Program-made: the position numbers and the translations under genes
Source of the DNA: JAGNNV01 sp031412915
Lineage (GTDB): Bacteria > Acidobacteriota > Vicinamibacteria > Fen-336 > JAGNNV01
Direction of reading: 5' to 3'
DNA: 64,000 bases
NCBI GenBank assembly: GCA_031412915.1
Contig: JANODX010000134.1
Span: 5,111 to 69,110, forward strand
In this document: positions 42,891-51,843 of the stretch, piece by piece
Numbering within the stretch: position 1 is the stretch's first letter
How the letters are laid out: the number at the start of each line of letters is the position of its first letter
Notes under the pieces: generated by a model
Database searches by the model: none
Seen by the model: the letters and a program-made list of their open reading frames with translations, nothing else
What the model was told of the DNA's origin: nothing

Positions 42891-44182
42891 CCCTCATGAT
42901 CCTCGTCCCCCTCATCCTCTCTCTCGCCGCCGCCGCTCCCCCCGCCGTCCCAACGCCTCCGCCCGCGCTCACCCTGATCCGGGCCGGCCGCCTGATCGAC
43001 GGCACCGGCAAGGCGCCCCTGGAGAACGTGACCATCGTCGTTCGTGGCGACGTGATCGAGAGCGTTCTGCAGGGCCCGGCCAGTGCCGACCTTCAGCGCG
43101 GCGCGCGGATCATCGACCTCTCTAAGAGCACGGTGCTGCCCGGTCTGATGGACTGCCACGACCACATCACGGGCACGCCCGGGGACGGCGGCGACACTCA
43201 GATGCTCCAGGAGACGGACGCTCACCAGGCCTTGTGGGGGGCGATACACGCCCGGATCACCCTCGACGCCGGGTTCACGACCATCCGCAACGTGGGCTCG
43301 GGCAGCTACGCGGAAGTGGCGCTCAAACGCTTCATCAACCAGGGTCTGTTCCCGGGTCCGCGGATCTTCACCGCCACCAGGGGCATCGGCATCACCGGCG
43401 GCCACGCGGACATCAACGGCTGGAGCCCCGATGTCCCGCTCCGCGGCTACGCGCAGATCGTCGACGGCGTCGATGCCATTCGCCACGCGGTTCGCGAACA
43501 GATCAAGTTCGGCGCTGATCTCATCAAGATCACGGCCAGCGGCGGCGTGCTGTCCTCGGGCGATTCGGTCCACCACGAACAGTACAGCGAGGAGGAAATT
43601 CGAGCCGCGGTCGAAGAGGCGGCGCGCCTGGGGCGCAAGGTGGCCGCCCACGCTCATGCCGCCAAAGCCATAGTCAACGCCACCCGGGCCGGCGTGGCCT
43701 CGATCGAGCATGGCAGCCTGATCGACGACCCTGGCATCGCCTTGATGAAGCAGAAGGGCACGTACATGGTCCCCACGCTCTACACCCTCGACTTCATCAT
43801 CAACGAAGGCAAGGAGAGCGGCGTGCCCCAGTACGGAATCGACAAGGCCATCGAGGTCGGCAAAGTCCAACGCGCCAATCTCAAGAAGGCCTACCAGGCC
43901 GGAGTCAAATTCGCCTACGGCACCGACGCCGCGGTCTTCCCCCACGGCCGCAACGCGCGGGACTTCGGCATCCTGGTCGAGCAGCTTGGGGTCCCTCCCA
44001 TGGAAGCCATCCGCATGGCCACCCAGTACGCCGCTGACCTGATCGGCATTTCGGACCGGGCGGGCACCCTCGAAGCCGGCAAGTGGGCGGACCTCATCGC
44101 CGTCCCGGGCGACCCGTTGCAGAACATCCGGCTGCTCGAAGACGTGAAGTTCGTGATGAAGGGCGGGGTCATCTTCAAGTAG
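42887..44182 (+). CDS. Secreted metal-dependent amidohydrolase
   Basis: A 431-residue amidohydrolase (imidazolonepropionase/Xaa-Pro dipeptidase-related group). A signal peptide (1-18) precedes GRLIDGTGKAPLENV. Metal ligands include the HxH-like CHDHITG (about 93-99), a carboxylated-Lys candidate in DLIKITASGG, then HAHAAKAI, IEHGSLID and GTDAAVFPHG. The substrate is probably an acyl-amino acid or dipeptide. It is translationally coupled to the enoyl-CoA hydratase. A scrap of a related gene end lies at 41350-41406. Confidence 0.88.
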   Translation: MTLMILVPLILSLAAAAPPAVPTPPPALTLIRAGRLIDGTGKAPLENVTIVVRGDVIESVLQGPASADLQRGARIIDLSKSTVLPGLMDCHDHITGTPGDGGDTQMLQETDAHQALWGAIHARITLDAGFTTIRNVGSGSYAEVALKRFINQGLFPGPRIFTATRGIGITGGHADINGWSPDVPLRGYAQIVDGVDAIRHAVREQIKFGADLIKITASGGVLSSGDSVHHEQYSEEEIRAAVEEAARLGRKVAAHAHAAKAIVNATRAGVASIEHGSLIDDPGIALMKQKGTYMVPTLYTLDFIINEGKESGVPQYGIDKAIEVGKVQRANLKKAYQAGVKFAYGTDAAVFPHGRNARDFGILVEQLGVPPMEAIRMATQYAADLIGISDRAGTLEAGKWADLIAVPGDPLQNIRLLEDVKFVMKGGVIFK

Positions 44183-44191
44183 GGCGGGGGG

Positions 44192-45127
44192 CTAGATCTT
44201 TCTCAAGCGGACGTTGGCAATCCGGTGATCCGTGGCCTTTTCCAGGATCAGCTGGGCGCGCTCCCGGGTGGGCAGGACGTTCTCGTGAAGGTTGAGGCCG
44301 TTGATCTCCCGCCAGATTCGTCTCGCCTCCGCCACTGCCGCTTCGTCGGAGAGGGAGGCATACTTGTGAAAGTACGAATCCGGATTGCGGAAGACGCTGG
44401 CGCGCAGAGACAGAAAACGCTCGACGTACCATCGCTCGATATCCGTCTCATTGGCATCGATATAGACCGAGAAGTCGAAGAAGTCAGAAACGAACGACCG
44501 GGCGGGCTTGCCCGCCACCTGAGCCGCGGTCTGCAGAACATTGAGACCCTCCACGATCAGGATGTTGGGTGCGCGCACGCTCTGAACGCGATCGGTGACG
44601 ATGTCGTAGGACACGTGGGAGTAAAGGGGGGCGTCGACTCGCGGTTCGCCCGCCTTCACCGCAACCATGAACTCGATCAGACGCTTGACATCGTAGCTCT
44701 CGGGAAAGCCCTTGCGACCCATCAGGTCTCGCTCGATCAGAACCCGGTTGGGAAAGATGAAACCGTCGGTGGTGATCAGGTCGACCTTGGGATGATGGGG
44801 CCACCGGGCCAGAAGGGCCTGGAGCACCCGCGCCGTGGTGCTCTTCCCCACCGCCACGCTGCCGGCCAGACCGATGATGAAGGGCACATGGGCGGCGGTG
44901 TTGCCCAGAAAGGTGTCGGTCACGAGTCCGAGTTGTTGCGAGGCCGCCACATAGAGATTGAGCAGGCGAGAGAGGGGCAGATAGATGTCGCGGACCTCGT
45001 CGAGGTCGAGTCGCTCGTTGAGGCCGCGCAGAGCCTGCAAATCGCTCTCGTCGAGGGTGAGCGGGGTCTTGCCGCGCAACGGCGCCCACTCGTCGCGAGT
45101 GAAGGAGAGATAGCGCGAGAGGCTCAC
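44192..45127 (-). CDS. coaA: Pantothenate kinase, type I
   Basis: CoaA phosphorylates pantothenate, the first step of coenzyme A synthesis. The Walker A GSVAVGKSTTARVLQALL starts at about residue 89. DLITTDGFIFPNRVL and KGFPESYDVKRLIEFM are classic type I segments, as is VEGLNVLQT. Length (311) matches E. coli CoaA (316). ATG 45125-45127 overlaps the deacetylase stop. Confidence 0.95.
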   Translation of the reverse strand: MSLSRYLSFTRDEWAPLRGKTPLTLDESDLQALRGLNERLDLDEVRDIYLPLSRLLNLYVAASQQLGLVTDTFLGNTAAHVPFIIGLAGSVAVGKSTTARVLQALLARWPHHPKVDLITTDGFIFPNRVLIERDLMGRKGFPESYDVKRLIEFMVAVKAGEPRVDAPLYSHVSYDIVTDRVQSVRAPNILIVEGLNVLQTAAQVAGKPARSFVSDFFDFSVYIDANETDIERWYVERFLSLRASVFRNPDSYFHKYASLSDEAAVAEARRIWREINGLNLHENVLPTRERAQLILEKATDHRIANVRLRKI

Positions 45128-46125
45128 TTCCGCCCCTTTTCATAGTCTTCACTCACCCACCGGGGTGGATCGGGAGCGCCGGTTCGCGGGCGGCCCATGG
45201 CCTGCTCCCAGTGGTGCATCCAGGAAATTCCCCAGCGACCCACGTAGCGATCCGGCGACCCGTAGGCCGCGTCCTGGAGCGCCCGGGCCAGGGGCACGAA
45301 CCGATAGCCCCTCTGGCCAAGGCGCTCGAACAGTTTCCCCGCGTAGTGCGCGTTGAGTTCGCTTGCGTGCAGGAGAAGAACGTGGCGAATGGGCCGGCCG
45401 AAGAGGGCCTGAGAGAGACCCTCGGCGAAGTCGAACACCGCGTCCATGTAGGCGAGGTACGCCTCGCCGGTCTTCCGGGCCAGAACAGGATCGCCCGCCC
45501 TCAGGGCGCGCGCGTACACCGCGGCAAAGATGTAGTCGTCGTTGTCGATGGTCACCGGAGCCACCGTATAACCGCGCATCCGCAGCCAGGCCTCGAAGGC
45601 CTCGCGCTTCTTGAGATCGAGGCCCACCTGCAGAAACGGATGCCGGAAGTAGCGGAGCCTGAGACCATGGCCACCCAGCAGGGCCGCCGTGGCCGGCTCG
45701 CCCCGCACCACATCCGCCTCGAATTCTTCAAGGGGCAGATCGTTCAGACTCCGATGGGAGTAGGTGTGATTTCCAAGTTCGAATCCGGCGGAAAGCCACT
45801 TGGCCAGAAGGGCGATGCGATCCCCTTGACCTTCGAGACCCTCGCCCGGCGCCGTGAGCTTCCCCTCGTTCACAAAGCCAACGACAGGGACCTGGCTCGT
45901 GGTGAAGTTCGCGAGGAGCCGATCGGTGAACGAGGAGAGCGAGGCAGGATCGCCTTTCGCGACGCTGACCGCGGGTAGATCATCAAAGGTGACGGCCATC
46001 TCGCGGACCAGCGCTTGCTCGGGGGGTAGCCCGGCAAGGACCGGGGGTTCGCGCCGCACGCCCCAGGCCACCAGGAAGAAGAACCCCGCGCCGAGCGCGA
46101 CCCCGCCCATCGTTCGCAATCTCAC
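45124..46125 (-). CDS. Polysaccharide deacetylase family protein
   Basis: A NodB-type carbohydrate esterase of 333 residues with an N-terminal membrane anchor (MGGVALGAGFFFLVAWGV). The NodB motifs are VTFDDLP (metal Asp pair) and NHTYSHRSL (HxxxH metal ligands), then RYFRHPFLQ. The C-terminal half ends in a LLHASELNAHY motif. The GTG at 46123-46125 overlaps the amidase stop (GTGA); the ATG five codons later is an alternative. Its glycan target, peptidoglycan or exopolysaccharide, is unknown. Confidence 0.88.
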   Translation of the reverse strand: MRLRTMGGVALGAGFFFLVAWGVRREPPVLAGLPPEQALVREMAVTFDDLPAVSVAKGDPASLSSFTDRLLANFTTSQVPVVGFVNEGKLTAPGEGLEGQGDRIALLAKWLSAGFELGNHTYSHRSLNDLPLEEFEADVVRGEPATAALLGGHGLRLRYFRHPFLQVGLDLKKREAFEAWLRMRGYTVAPVTIDNDDYIFAAVYARALRAGDPVLARKTGEAYLAYMDAVFDFAEGLSQALFGRPIRHVLLLHASELNAHYAGKLFERLGQRGYRFVPLARALQDAAYGSPDRYVGRWGISWMHHWEQAMGRPRTGAPDPPRWVSEDYEKGRK

Positions 46126-47732
46126 TGGAATGATCCCGAGAGCGGCACGGTCCGGGCCAGGGTCGGCGGCTTCCGGTGTCTGGTGGCCTGCTCGAACGCG
46201 TACGCGAACTTGATCAGCGAGCCCTCGGACCAGGCCGCGCCCATAAGGGTCATGCCCACCGGGAGGCCGGAGATGAAACCGGCGGGCACGGTGATCGCCG
46301 GGTAACCAGCCACCGCCGCCGGCTGGGAACTCGACACCCCGCTGAACGAATCGCCATTCACCAGATCGATGAGCCAGGCCGGACCACCGGTCGGGGCGAG
46401 GATCGCATCGAGCCGATGCTTGGCCAGGGCCTGGTCGATCCCATCCTCGCGCGACGCTTTCAGGTTCCTGGCCAGCGCGTCCTGGTAGTCCTTGGCATCG
46501 AGCCCGCCCTTCTCCTGCGCTTTGAGGAAGATCTCCTGGCCGAAGAATGGCATGGAGGTCGCCTGATTCGCGTCGTTGAAGCGGATGACATCCGCCAGGG
46601 TCCGAATGCCGAGGCTCGGGTCCACGGTCGTGAGGTAGGCGTTGAGGTCGGCCTTGAACTCGTAGAGCAGAACTTCGAACTCGCTGTCGGCATATTCCTG
46701 GCCCGGTGAGAGTTCGCAACCGTCGATCATCAGAGCCCCCGCGTCTTTCATGGCCAGGATGACGTCTTCCATGATCCTGTCCACCCGCGCATCCTTGCCG
46801 AAGAACTTCCTCCCGATGCCGATCCGCGCCCCTTTGAGGCCCCCTTGGTCGAGGAAGGTCGTGAAGTCGGCGGCGCCCCGACCTGAACTCGGGATCGTCG
46901 CCTTGTCCCTGGGATCAACACCGGTCAAGGCACTCAAGACTGCGGCGGCATCCGCGACCGTCCGGGCCATGGGTCCGGCGGTGTCCTGCGAGTGAGCGAT
47001 GGGAATGATCCCGGAACGACTGACCAGGCCCAGCGTGGGCTTGATTCCCACGAGGCCATTTCCAGAAGACGGACACACTATGGACCCGTCGGTCTCGCTT
47101 CCGATGGCGGCCACACACAGATTCGCCGAGGTCGCCGCTCCGGAGCCGGAGCTCGATCCGCACGGATTGCGATCGAGGGCGTAGGGATTCCGGCACTGCC
47201 CACCCCGGCCGCTCCAGCCGCTGCTGCTTTTCGTTGATCTGAAGTTCGCCCACTCGGAGAGATTCGTCTTTCCGAGGATGACCGCCCCGGCCAGGCGCAG
47301 ACGCTCGACGATGAACGCGTCCTTTCGGGCCCGATGTTTCGCCAGAGCGAGTGACCCGGCGCTCGTCACCATCAAGTCGCCGGTCTCGATGTTGTCCTTC
47401 ACCAGGATGGGCAGGCCGTGGAGCGGACCGCGGGTGCGCCCCGCGCGCCGTTCGGCATCGAGTGAGGCCGCAATCTTGAGCGCTTCCGGGTTCGTTTCCA
47501 CCGTGCTCCTAAGCCCGGAGACGCCGCGATCGACGGCAGCGATTCGATCGAGATAGGCCTGGGTCAGGGTGGTCGAGGTGATCTCTCCCTTCACCATCCG
47601 CGCGGCAAGCCCGGCGACCGTGGCCTCCTCGAACCGAAAGCGCGCGGGCGCCTGCGCTGCCGCGCGGAGGGGAGGCTGAACCGCAACCGTCATGCCCAAC
47701 TTCAGGAACTCTCGGCGCGCCGTCATGGTCAA
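46122..47732 (-). CDS. Amidase-signature enzyme with Tat-type signal
   Basis: A 536-residue amidase. The N-terminus TARREFLKLGM is a twin-arginine export motif followed by a hydrophobic stretch. The Ser-cisSer-Lys machinery is visible: HGLPILVKDNI (Lys about 113), NPCGSSSGSGAA and IGSETDGSIVCPSS. The substrate is not predictable. Start may be TTG 47730-47732 or the ATG two codons later (47724-47726), which sits closer to the RR motif. It is coupled downstream to the deacetylase. Confidence 0.9.
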   Translation of the reverse strand: MTMTARREFLKLGMTVAVQPPLRAAAQAPARFRFEEATVAGLAARMVKGEITSTTLTQAYLDRIAAVDRGVSGLRSTVETNPEALKIAASLDAERRAGRTRGPLHGLPILVKDNIETGDLMVTSAGSLALAKHRARKDAFIVERLRLAGAVILGKTNLSEWANFRSTKSSSGWSGRGGQCRNPYALDRNPCGSSSGSGAATSANLCVAAIGSETDGSIVCPSSGNGLVGIKPTLGLVSRSGIIPIAHSQDTAGPMARTVADAAAVLSALTGVDPRDKATIPSSGRGAADFTTFLDQGGLKGARIGIGRKFFGKDARVDRIMEDVILAMKDAGALMIDGCELSPGQEYADSEFEVLLYEFKADLNAYLTTVDPSLGIRTLADVIRFNDANQATSMPFFGQEIFLKAQEKGGLDAKDYQDALARNLKASREDGIDQALAKHRLDAILAPTGGPAWLIDLVNGDSFSGVSSSQPAAVAGYPAITVPAGFISGLPVGMTLMGAAWSEGSLIKFAYAFEQATRHRKPPTLARTVPLSGSFQ

Positions 47733-47798
47733 CCTCTGCCTTAAATCACTCTGGACGATGGGCGCCCCGTCGGTCCCTGGTCGGCCGTCGAACCCGAC

Positions 47799-48743
47799 CT
47801 AGAAAACGCTGACCTTCAGGTATTTCTTCGGATTGGCCTTGAGGTCGGCGAGAAGGTTTTTCATTTCCAAAGACGTGGCATTGACGCTCTCCAGCGTCTT
47901 GTTCAGATTGGTGTAGAGAACCTCGTCCGTGGACATCTTCCCGAGCGTACCCTCCCCGCGTTGAATCCGCCCCAAGACGACGTCCAGGGCTTTGGTGGAA
48001 TTCTCGACCGTGCTCGCGGTTCGCTCCGCGGAAGCGCTCAGGGTATCGAGACGCTTCATGGCTCGATCGATCTCCTCCCGCGAGGTCGCCTTCTCCACAT
48101 TCTGGGACGCCGCGGTCATGGACACGGTGAGCACCTTGAGCTGTTTCTGCTGCTCGATCGCGATCGAGGACAGACGGTTCAGGAGCTGGTTCAGTTCCTT
48201 GACGCTTGCGTGGGTGTCGTTAATCATGGGATCGGACAACAGCGTCTGGACCCGGGAGAACGTCTTCTTCGCCTCATTGGCGGCTTCCTCCACCTGCTGT
48301 TGCATGGTGGGCGGGAGTTCGCCGGTCAGGGTGCTCCCGTTTCGGGCCATCTCCTGGCCCACTCCCGGGATGACCTTGGCCACCATGCCGCCCAGCATGC
48401 CGGCGCTCACCAGTTCAACGCGGGAATCGGTGGGGATCGAGTTGTACTCACCTTCGATCTCCAGATAAAGGGTCACCGTCCCGGACTGCCCGATCAGGAA
48501 CTTCTGCACCCGGCCGATTCCGACCCCGAGCATCTGCACGGGATCTCCCTTGCGCACGCCGCTCGCATCCTTCACGGTGCTCGACACGATGTATCGGCCG
48601 CGGAACATCGCTGCGTCGGTGAGGGTGAGGAGCAGGTACACCGTGACCAAAGTCCCCAGGATGACGAACAGGCCTACCCACAACTCCTGATTCTTTCCGC
48701 GGACAGGGGGGGCCACCACAGCGGCTTTGTCAGTCATGCTCAT
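47799..48743 (-). CDS. mlaD: MlaD-like MCE protein
   Basis: The periplasmic substrate-binding ring subunit of an Mla-type phospholipid transporter. One membrane helix (about 21-44) anchors an MCE domain (GDPVQMLGVGIGRVQKFLI region). A long helical C-terminal stretch (about 150-290) goes beyond E. coli MlaD and resembles the extended MCE proteins of other phyla. It is the last gene of mlaE-mlaF-mlaD and overlaps mlaF by four bases. MlaC and MlaB are not encoded nearby. Confidence 0.88.
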   Translation of the reverse strand: MSMTDKAAVVAPPVRGKNQELWVGLFVILGTLVTVYLLLTLTDAAMFRGRYIVSSTVKDASGVRKGDPVQMLGVGIGRVQKFLIGQSGTVTLYLEIEGEYNSIPTDSRVELVSAGMLGGMVAKVIPGVGQEMARNGSTLTGELPPTMQQQVEEAANEAKKTFSRVQTLLSDPMINDTHASVKELNQLLNRLSSIAIEQQKQLKVLTVSMTAASQNVEKATSREEIDRAMKRLDTLSASAERTASTVENSTKALDVVLGRIQRGEGTLGKMSTDEVLYTNLNKTLESVNATSLEMKNLLADLKANPKKYLKVSVF

Positions 48744-49579
48744 ACTCCAATCGATACCGCGTGGGCGGATCCAGGTTCTTCGTCCTCATCGCTCGTCTCG
48801 TGCTCGATCAGCTTCAGGGCGGCGCGGGCCGCCGCCGTACGGTCGGCGAACGCCATCACCAGCGGGTCCTCACTCCGGCGAAACTCGTCCGGGCTTCCCA
48901 CGAATCGCAACTTCCCGTTGTCCAGAAGAGCCACCCGACGGGACATCTCCAAAGCGCCCGGGACATCGTGGGTCACCACGATCGAGGTGACCTTGGTTCG
49001 TTCGGCAATGGACATAATGAGCCGGTTCACGGTGGCGGCGTTCACGGGGTCGAGTCCGGTCACCGGCTCGTCGTAAAGAATGATCCGCGGTTCGCCCACG
49101 ATGGCGCGAGCCAGACCGACGCGCTTGCGCATGCCTCCGGAAAGCTCAGCCGGGAGCTTCGAGAGAACCTTGCCGGGATCGAGGTTCACGTTCTCGAGGG
49201 AGGTGGCGATGCGATCGAGCATCACCTTCTTGTCCAGGGTCCGGATCGTCTCGGGGTCGAGGCCCATGGCCACGTTGTCGTAGATGTTCAACGAATCGAA
49301 GAGCGCCGCGTACTGGAACACGTACCGGACGGCCCGCCGCAGATCGCGCAGTCCGGCGCGGGACGAGTGGTAGACGCTCTCCCCATCGATCTTCACGTCT
49401 CCCTGGTCGGGGGTGATCAGGCCGATGGTGGTCTTGAGCAGGACGCTCTTGCCCGTCCCCGAGGTGCCCAGGATCGAGATGGTCTCGCCCTTCATGACGC
49501 TCAGGCTGACCCCCGAAAGAACCGGGGTATCGAAGCGCTTGTAGACGTCTTCGTACTGGATCGTGACTTCTTCGCTCAT
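48740..49579 (-). CDS. mlaF: MlaF-like ABC transporter ATPase
   Basis: ATP-binding subunit of the Mla lipid transporter. Walker A GTSGTGKSVLLK at about 38-49, Q-loop region RYVFQYAALFDSL, signature LSGGMRKRVGLARAI and Walker B IILYDEPVTGLDP are all intact, with switch His in VVTHD. The acidic Glu/Asp C-terminal tail (about 260-279) may contact the permease or MlaB-like factor. It lies 19 bases after mlaE. Confidence 0.95.
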   Translation of the reverse strand: MSEEVTIQYEDVYKRFDTPVLSGVSLSVMKGETISILGTSGTGKSVLLKTTIGLITPDQGDVKIDGESVYHSSRAGLRDLRRAVRYVFQYAALFDSLNIYDNVAMGLDPETIRTLDKKVMLDRIATSLENVNLDPGKVLSKLPAELSGGMRKRVGLARAIVGEPRIILYDEPVTGLDPVNAATVNRLIMSIAERTKVTSIVVTHDVPGALEMSRRVALLDNGKLRFVGSPDEFRRSEDPLVMAFADRTAAARAALKLIEHETSDEDEEPGSAHAVSIGV

Positions 49580-49598
49580 CTGATCCCAGGCCTTCTCC

Positions 49599-50402
49599 CT
49601 AGTTGAGGAAGAGCGGCGGAAACGTGGCGTCGACGACGAGGACGGTGATGATCATGAAGACAACCGAGGTCGTGGTGTTGCGCCCGACCCCCTCGGCGCC
49701 GCCGTGGGTGATGAGGCCCATGTGGACCGAGATCACGGGGATCATGAAGCCGAAGACGAACGCCTTCGTGAGGGAGTAGAAGAGGTCCCAGGAGTGCCAG
49801 TACATCCGGGCGCCGTAGAGGAAGCCCTCGGGCCCCAGGCCCATGGTGGCGCGGGCCGAGACGAGGCCGGTCAGAACGCCAACCGCGTTTGCGACGCCGA
49901 CCAGAATCGGGGTGACGATCATTCCCGCGACGACGCGGGGAGCGGCCAGATACGGAACCGGGTCGCGACCAAGGGAGACCAGGGCGTCCACCTGTTCGGA
50001 CACCGCCATGGTTCCGATTTCCGCGGTGATGCGCGCGCCCACACGGCCGATCAGAACGAAGGCCGTCATGACCGGCCCGAGTTCCAGGACGACGCTGGAC
50101 GCGACCACGCTCCCGAGAACGTAGAGGGGCACGGAGGAAGAGAACTGATACCCGCCCTGCTGCGACGTGACGATTCCGGAGAGGACCGCAGTCACGAGCA
50201 CGAGGGGCAGACTTCCGATACCTTGTTCATAGGCCTGGGCGAAGATCATCTTCAAGGAGACCCCCCCCTGGAGGAGTGACCGCACTATGCCGATGATGAG
50301 CAGGCTGATCTGGCCCACGTGGCGCGCGAAGCCCATGCATCCCTTGCCGAAGGCGGAGAGAATCGACTTGAACAGGGTGAGTATCGAGGTCACGAGAACC
50401 AC
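49599..50402 (-). CDS. mlaE: MlaE-like permease
   Basis: Membrane subunit of the Mla transporter, 267 residues with five to six helices. The family segment QAYEQGIGSLPLVLVTAVLSGIV and the later GTMAVSEQVDALVSLGRDPVPYL (EQ loop) are typical. The GTG start at 50400-50402 follows an M24 peptidase gene by 45 bases, so it may share its transcript. Confidence 0.93.
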   Translation of the reverse strand: MVLVTSILTLFKSILSAFGKGCMGFARHVGQISLLIIGIVRSLLQGGVSLKMIFAQAYEQGIGSLPLVLVTAVLSGIVTSQQGGYQFSSSVPLYVLGSVVASSVVLELGPVMTAFVLIGRVGARITAEIGTMAVSEQVDALVSLGRDPVPYLAAPRVVAGMIVTPILVGVANAVGVLTGLVSARATMGLGPEGFLYGARMYWHSWDLFYSLTKAFVFGFMIPVISVHMGLITHGGAEGVGRNTTTSVVFMIITVLVVDATFPPLFLN

Positions 50403-50447
50403 ATATGTTGCACTCGAGGCATGCTTCGGCGGAAACGCGCTACGCGC

Positions 50448-51773
50448 CTACTTGATCACGAGGAGGCGGGTGGCGTGGGGGTGAAGAAACTCGACGCCGC
50501 GCGCGGTCAGAATCGCATCGTCCTCTATGGGCACTCGGAGTTTTGCCCCGCCCCACTCGGGGATGGGCGTATAGGCAAAGTACTCCACGGAGATCATGTT
50601 CGTCGGCTTGAGGTCGAAGGTGAGCCGTTTCGGGTTGAAGAAGGCCATCGACGGTCCCGCTCCATGCCCGGTGTTGCCGACGGAATGCATTCCGATCATG
50701 ACGTCGGTGGTCTCCCCGCCGTAGGGCTGGTTGAAGGTCTTCATGACCGAGAAGCCCGCCGCCGCCACCGCATTCTCGACCGTCTTCAGCATGGAGGCGG
50801 CACTCCCAACCGGCCGCGCGATCCGCTTGATCACTTCGCGGACCTTCATGGCCTGGGCGTACGCGTTGAGGTGGCCCTTGGGCGGCGCCCCTTCGCCGCT
50901 CTTCAGTACGTAGGCCTGACGCTTGACGTCGGTACAGAAGTTCATCAGGCAGACCCCCCAATCGATGGAGAGGAAGTCGCCGCCCACGATGACCCGGTCG
51001 TTCGACAGCCCCTCGTTGCCCTTCGGCCCGGTGATATAGACCGAAGGCATGTCGAACGACGATCCGAGACCCCTTCGCAGGAGTTCTTCCTGCAGCCACC
51101 AGGCCACCTCGGCAAGGGTCGTCTTACCGGGGGTGATCACTTCGTTCGACAAGGCCCGCTCCGCGAGTTCCGCCGAGTGCTGTCCGGCTTCCGAAAAGGC
51201 CGCGATCTCCGTGGCCACGCGCCTCGACCTGAAGTCGGACACCAGTTTCTCCGCGGAGGCAAACCTCGACACGTACGGCTCGCCCAGGAGCTTGCTGATC
51301 TTCTGGAAGCTGGAATATGAGAGACCGTCCGCAGCGCCGATTTCCTCCGCGTAGTTGAGCGCGATCCTCTTGGGATCCCGCTCCTTCACGAACCTGGCGA
51401 GGTCGGGGCCGGTGACGATGTCGTAGACGCCGCACTGCTCCAGCATGTAGCCGCCAATACCCAGGGCCGCGCGCTCGATTCGATCGCCGCCCCGATCGGT
51501 GAAGACGTAGTAGCCAAGCAAGGAGTCGGGGTAGCCCCGGCCCAGATCTTCGTAGAGGGGATCGTAGGCCTGCTCCTGGAGGGTGACGATCCACATGTCG
51601 ACCCGGTTCTCGCGCATGACCTCGGGCAGCACGTAGTTGAACTTATCGGACCGAATCTGGCACCCCATCTGGAAACGACGCAGGGCTTCGCGCCTGACCA
51701 CGGGCTCGGCAAAGGGGAGCGACGGGGCCGCCCACAGGGCCGCGGCCAGGGCGACATACTTCATGATTCTCAT
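50448..51773 (-). CDS. Secreted M24-family peptidase (Xaa-Pro aminopeptidase-like)
   Basis: A metallopeptidase of the pita-bread fold, 441 residues. A signal peptide (about 1-20) precedes an N-terminal creatinase-like domain. The C-terminal catalytic domain shows the metal ligands in SIDWGVCLMNFCTDVKR, MHSVGNTGHGAGPSM, MISVEYFAYTP and the final VPIEDDAILT. ATG 51771-51773 has GAGGAGAG about eight bases upstream. Some canonical residues differ, so strict Xaa-Pro specificity is doubtful. Confidence 0.83.
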   Translation of the reverse strand: MRIMKYVALAAALWAAPSLPFAEPVVRREALRRFQMGCQIRSDKFNYVLPEVMRENRVDMWIVTLQEQAYDPLYEDLGRGYPDSLLGYYVFTDRGGDRIERAALGIGGYMLEQCGVYDIVTGPDLARFVKERDPKRIALNYAEEIGAADGLSYSSFQKISKLLGEPYVSRFASAEKLVSDFRSRRVATEIAAFSEAGQHSAELAERALSNEVITPGKTTLAEVAWWLQEELLRRGLGSSFDMPSVYITGPKGNEGLSNDRVIVGGDFLSIDWGVCLMNFCTDVKRQAYVLKSGEGAPPKGHLNAYAQAMKVREVIKRIARPVGSAASMLKTVENAVAAAGFSVMKTFNQPYGGETTDVMIGMHSVGNTGHGAGPSMAFFNPKRLTFDLKPTNMISVEYFAYTPIPEWGGAKLRVPIEDDAILTARGVEFLHPHATRLLVIK

Positions 51774-51843
51774 TCTGGCTTCTCTCCTCGGTCGGCCGTC
51801 CCGGTCCCCACGGATGTTCATGGGCCTTCCGGCCGGAACACGC

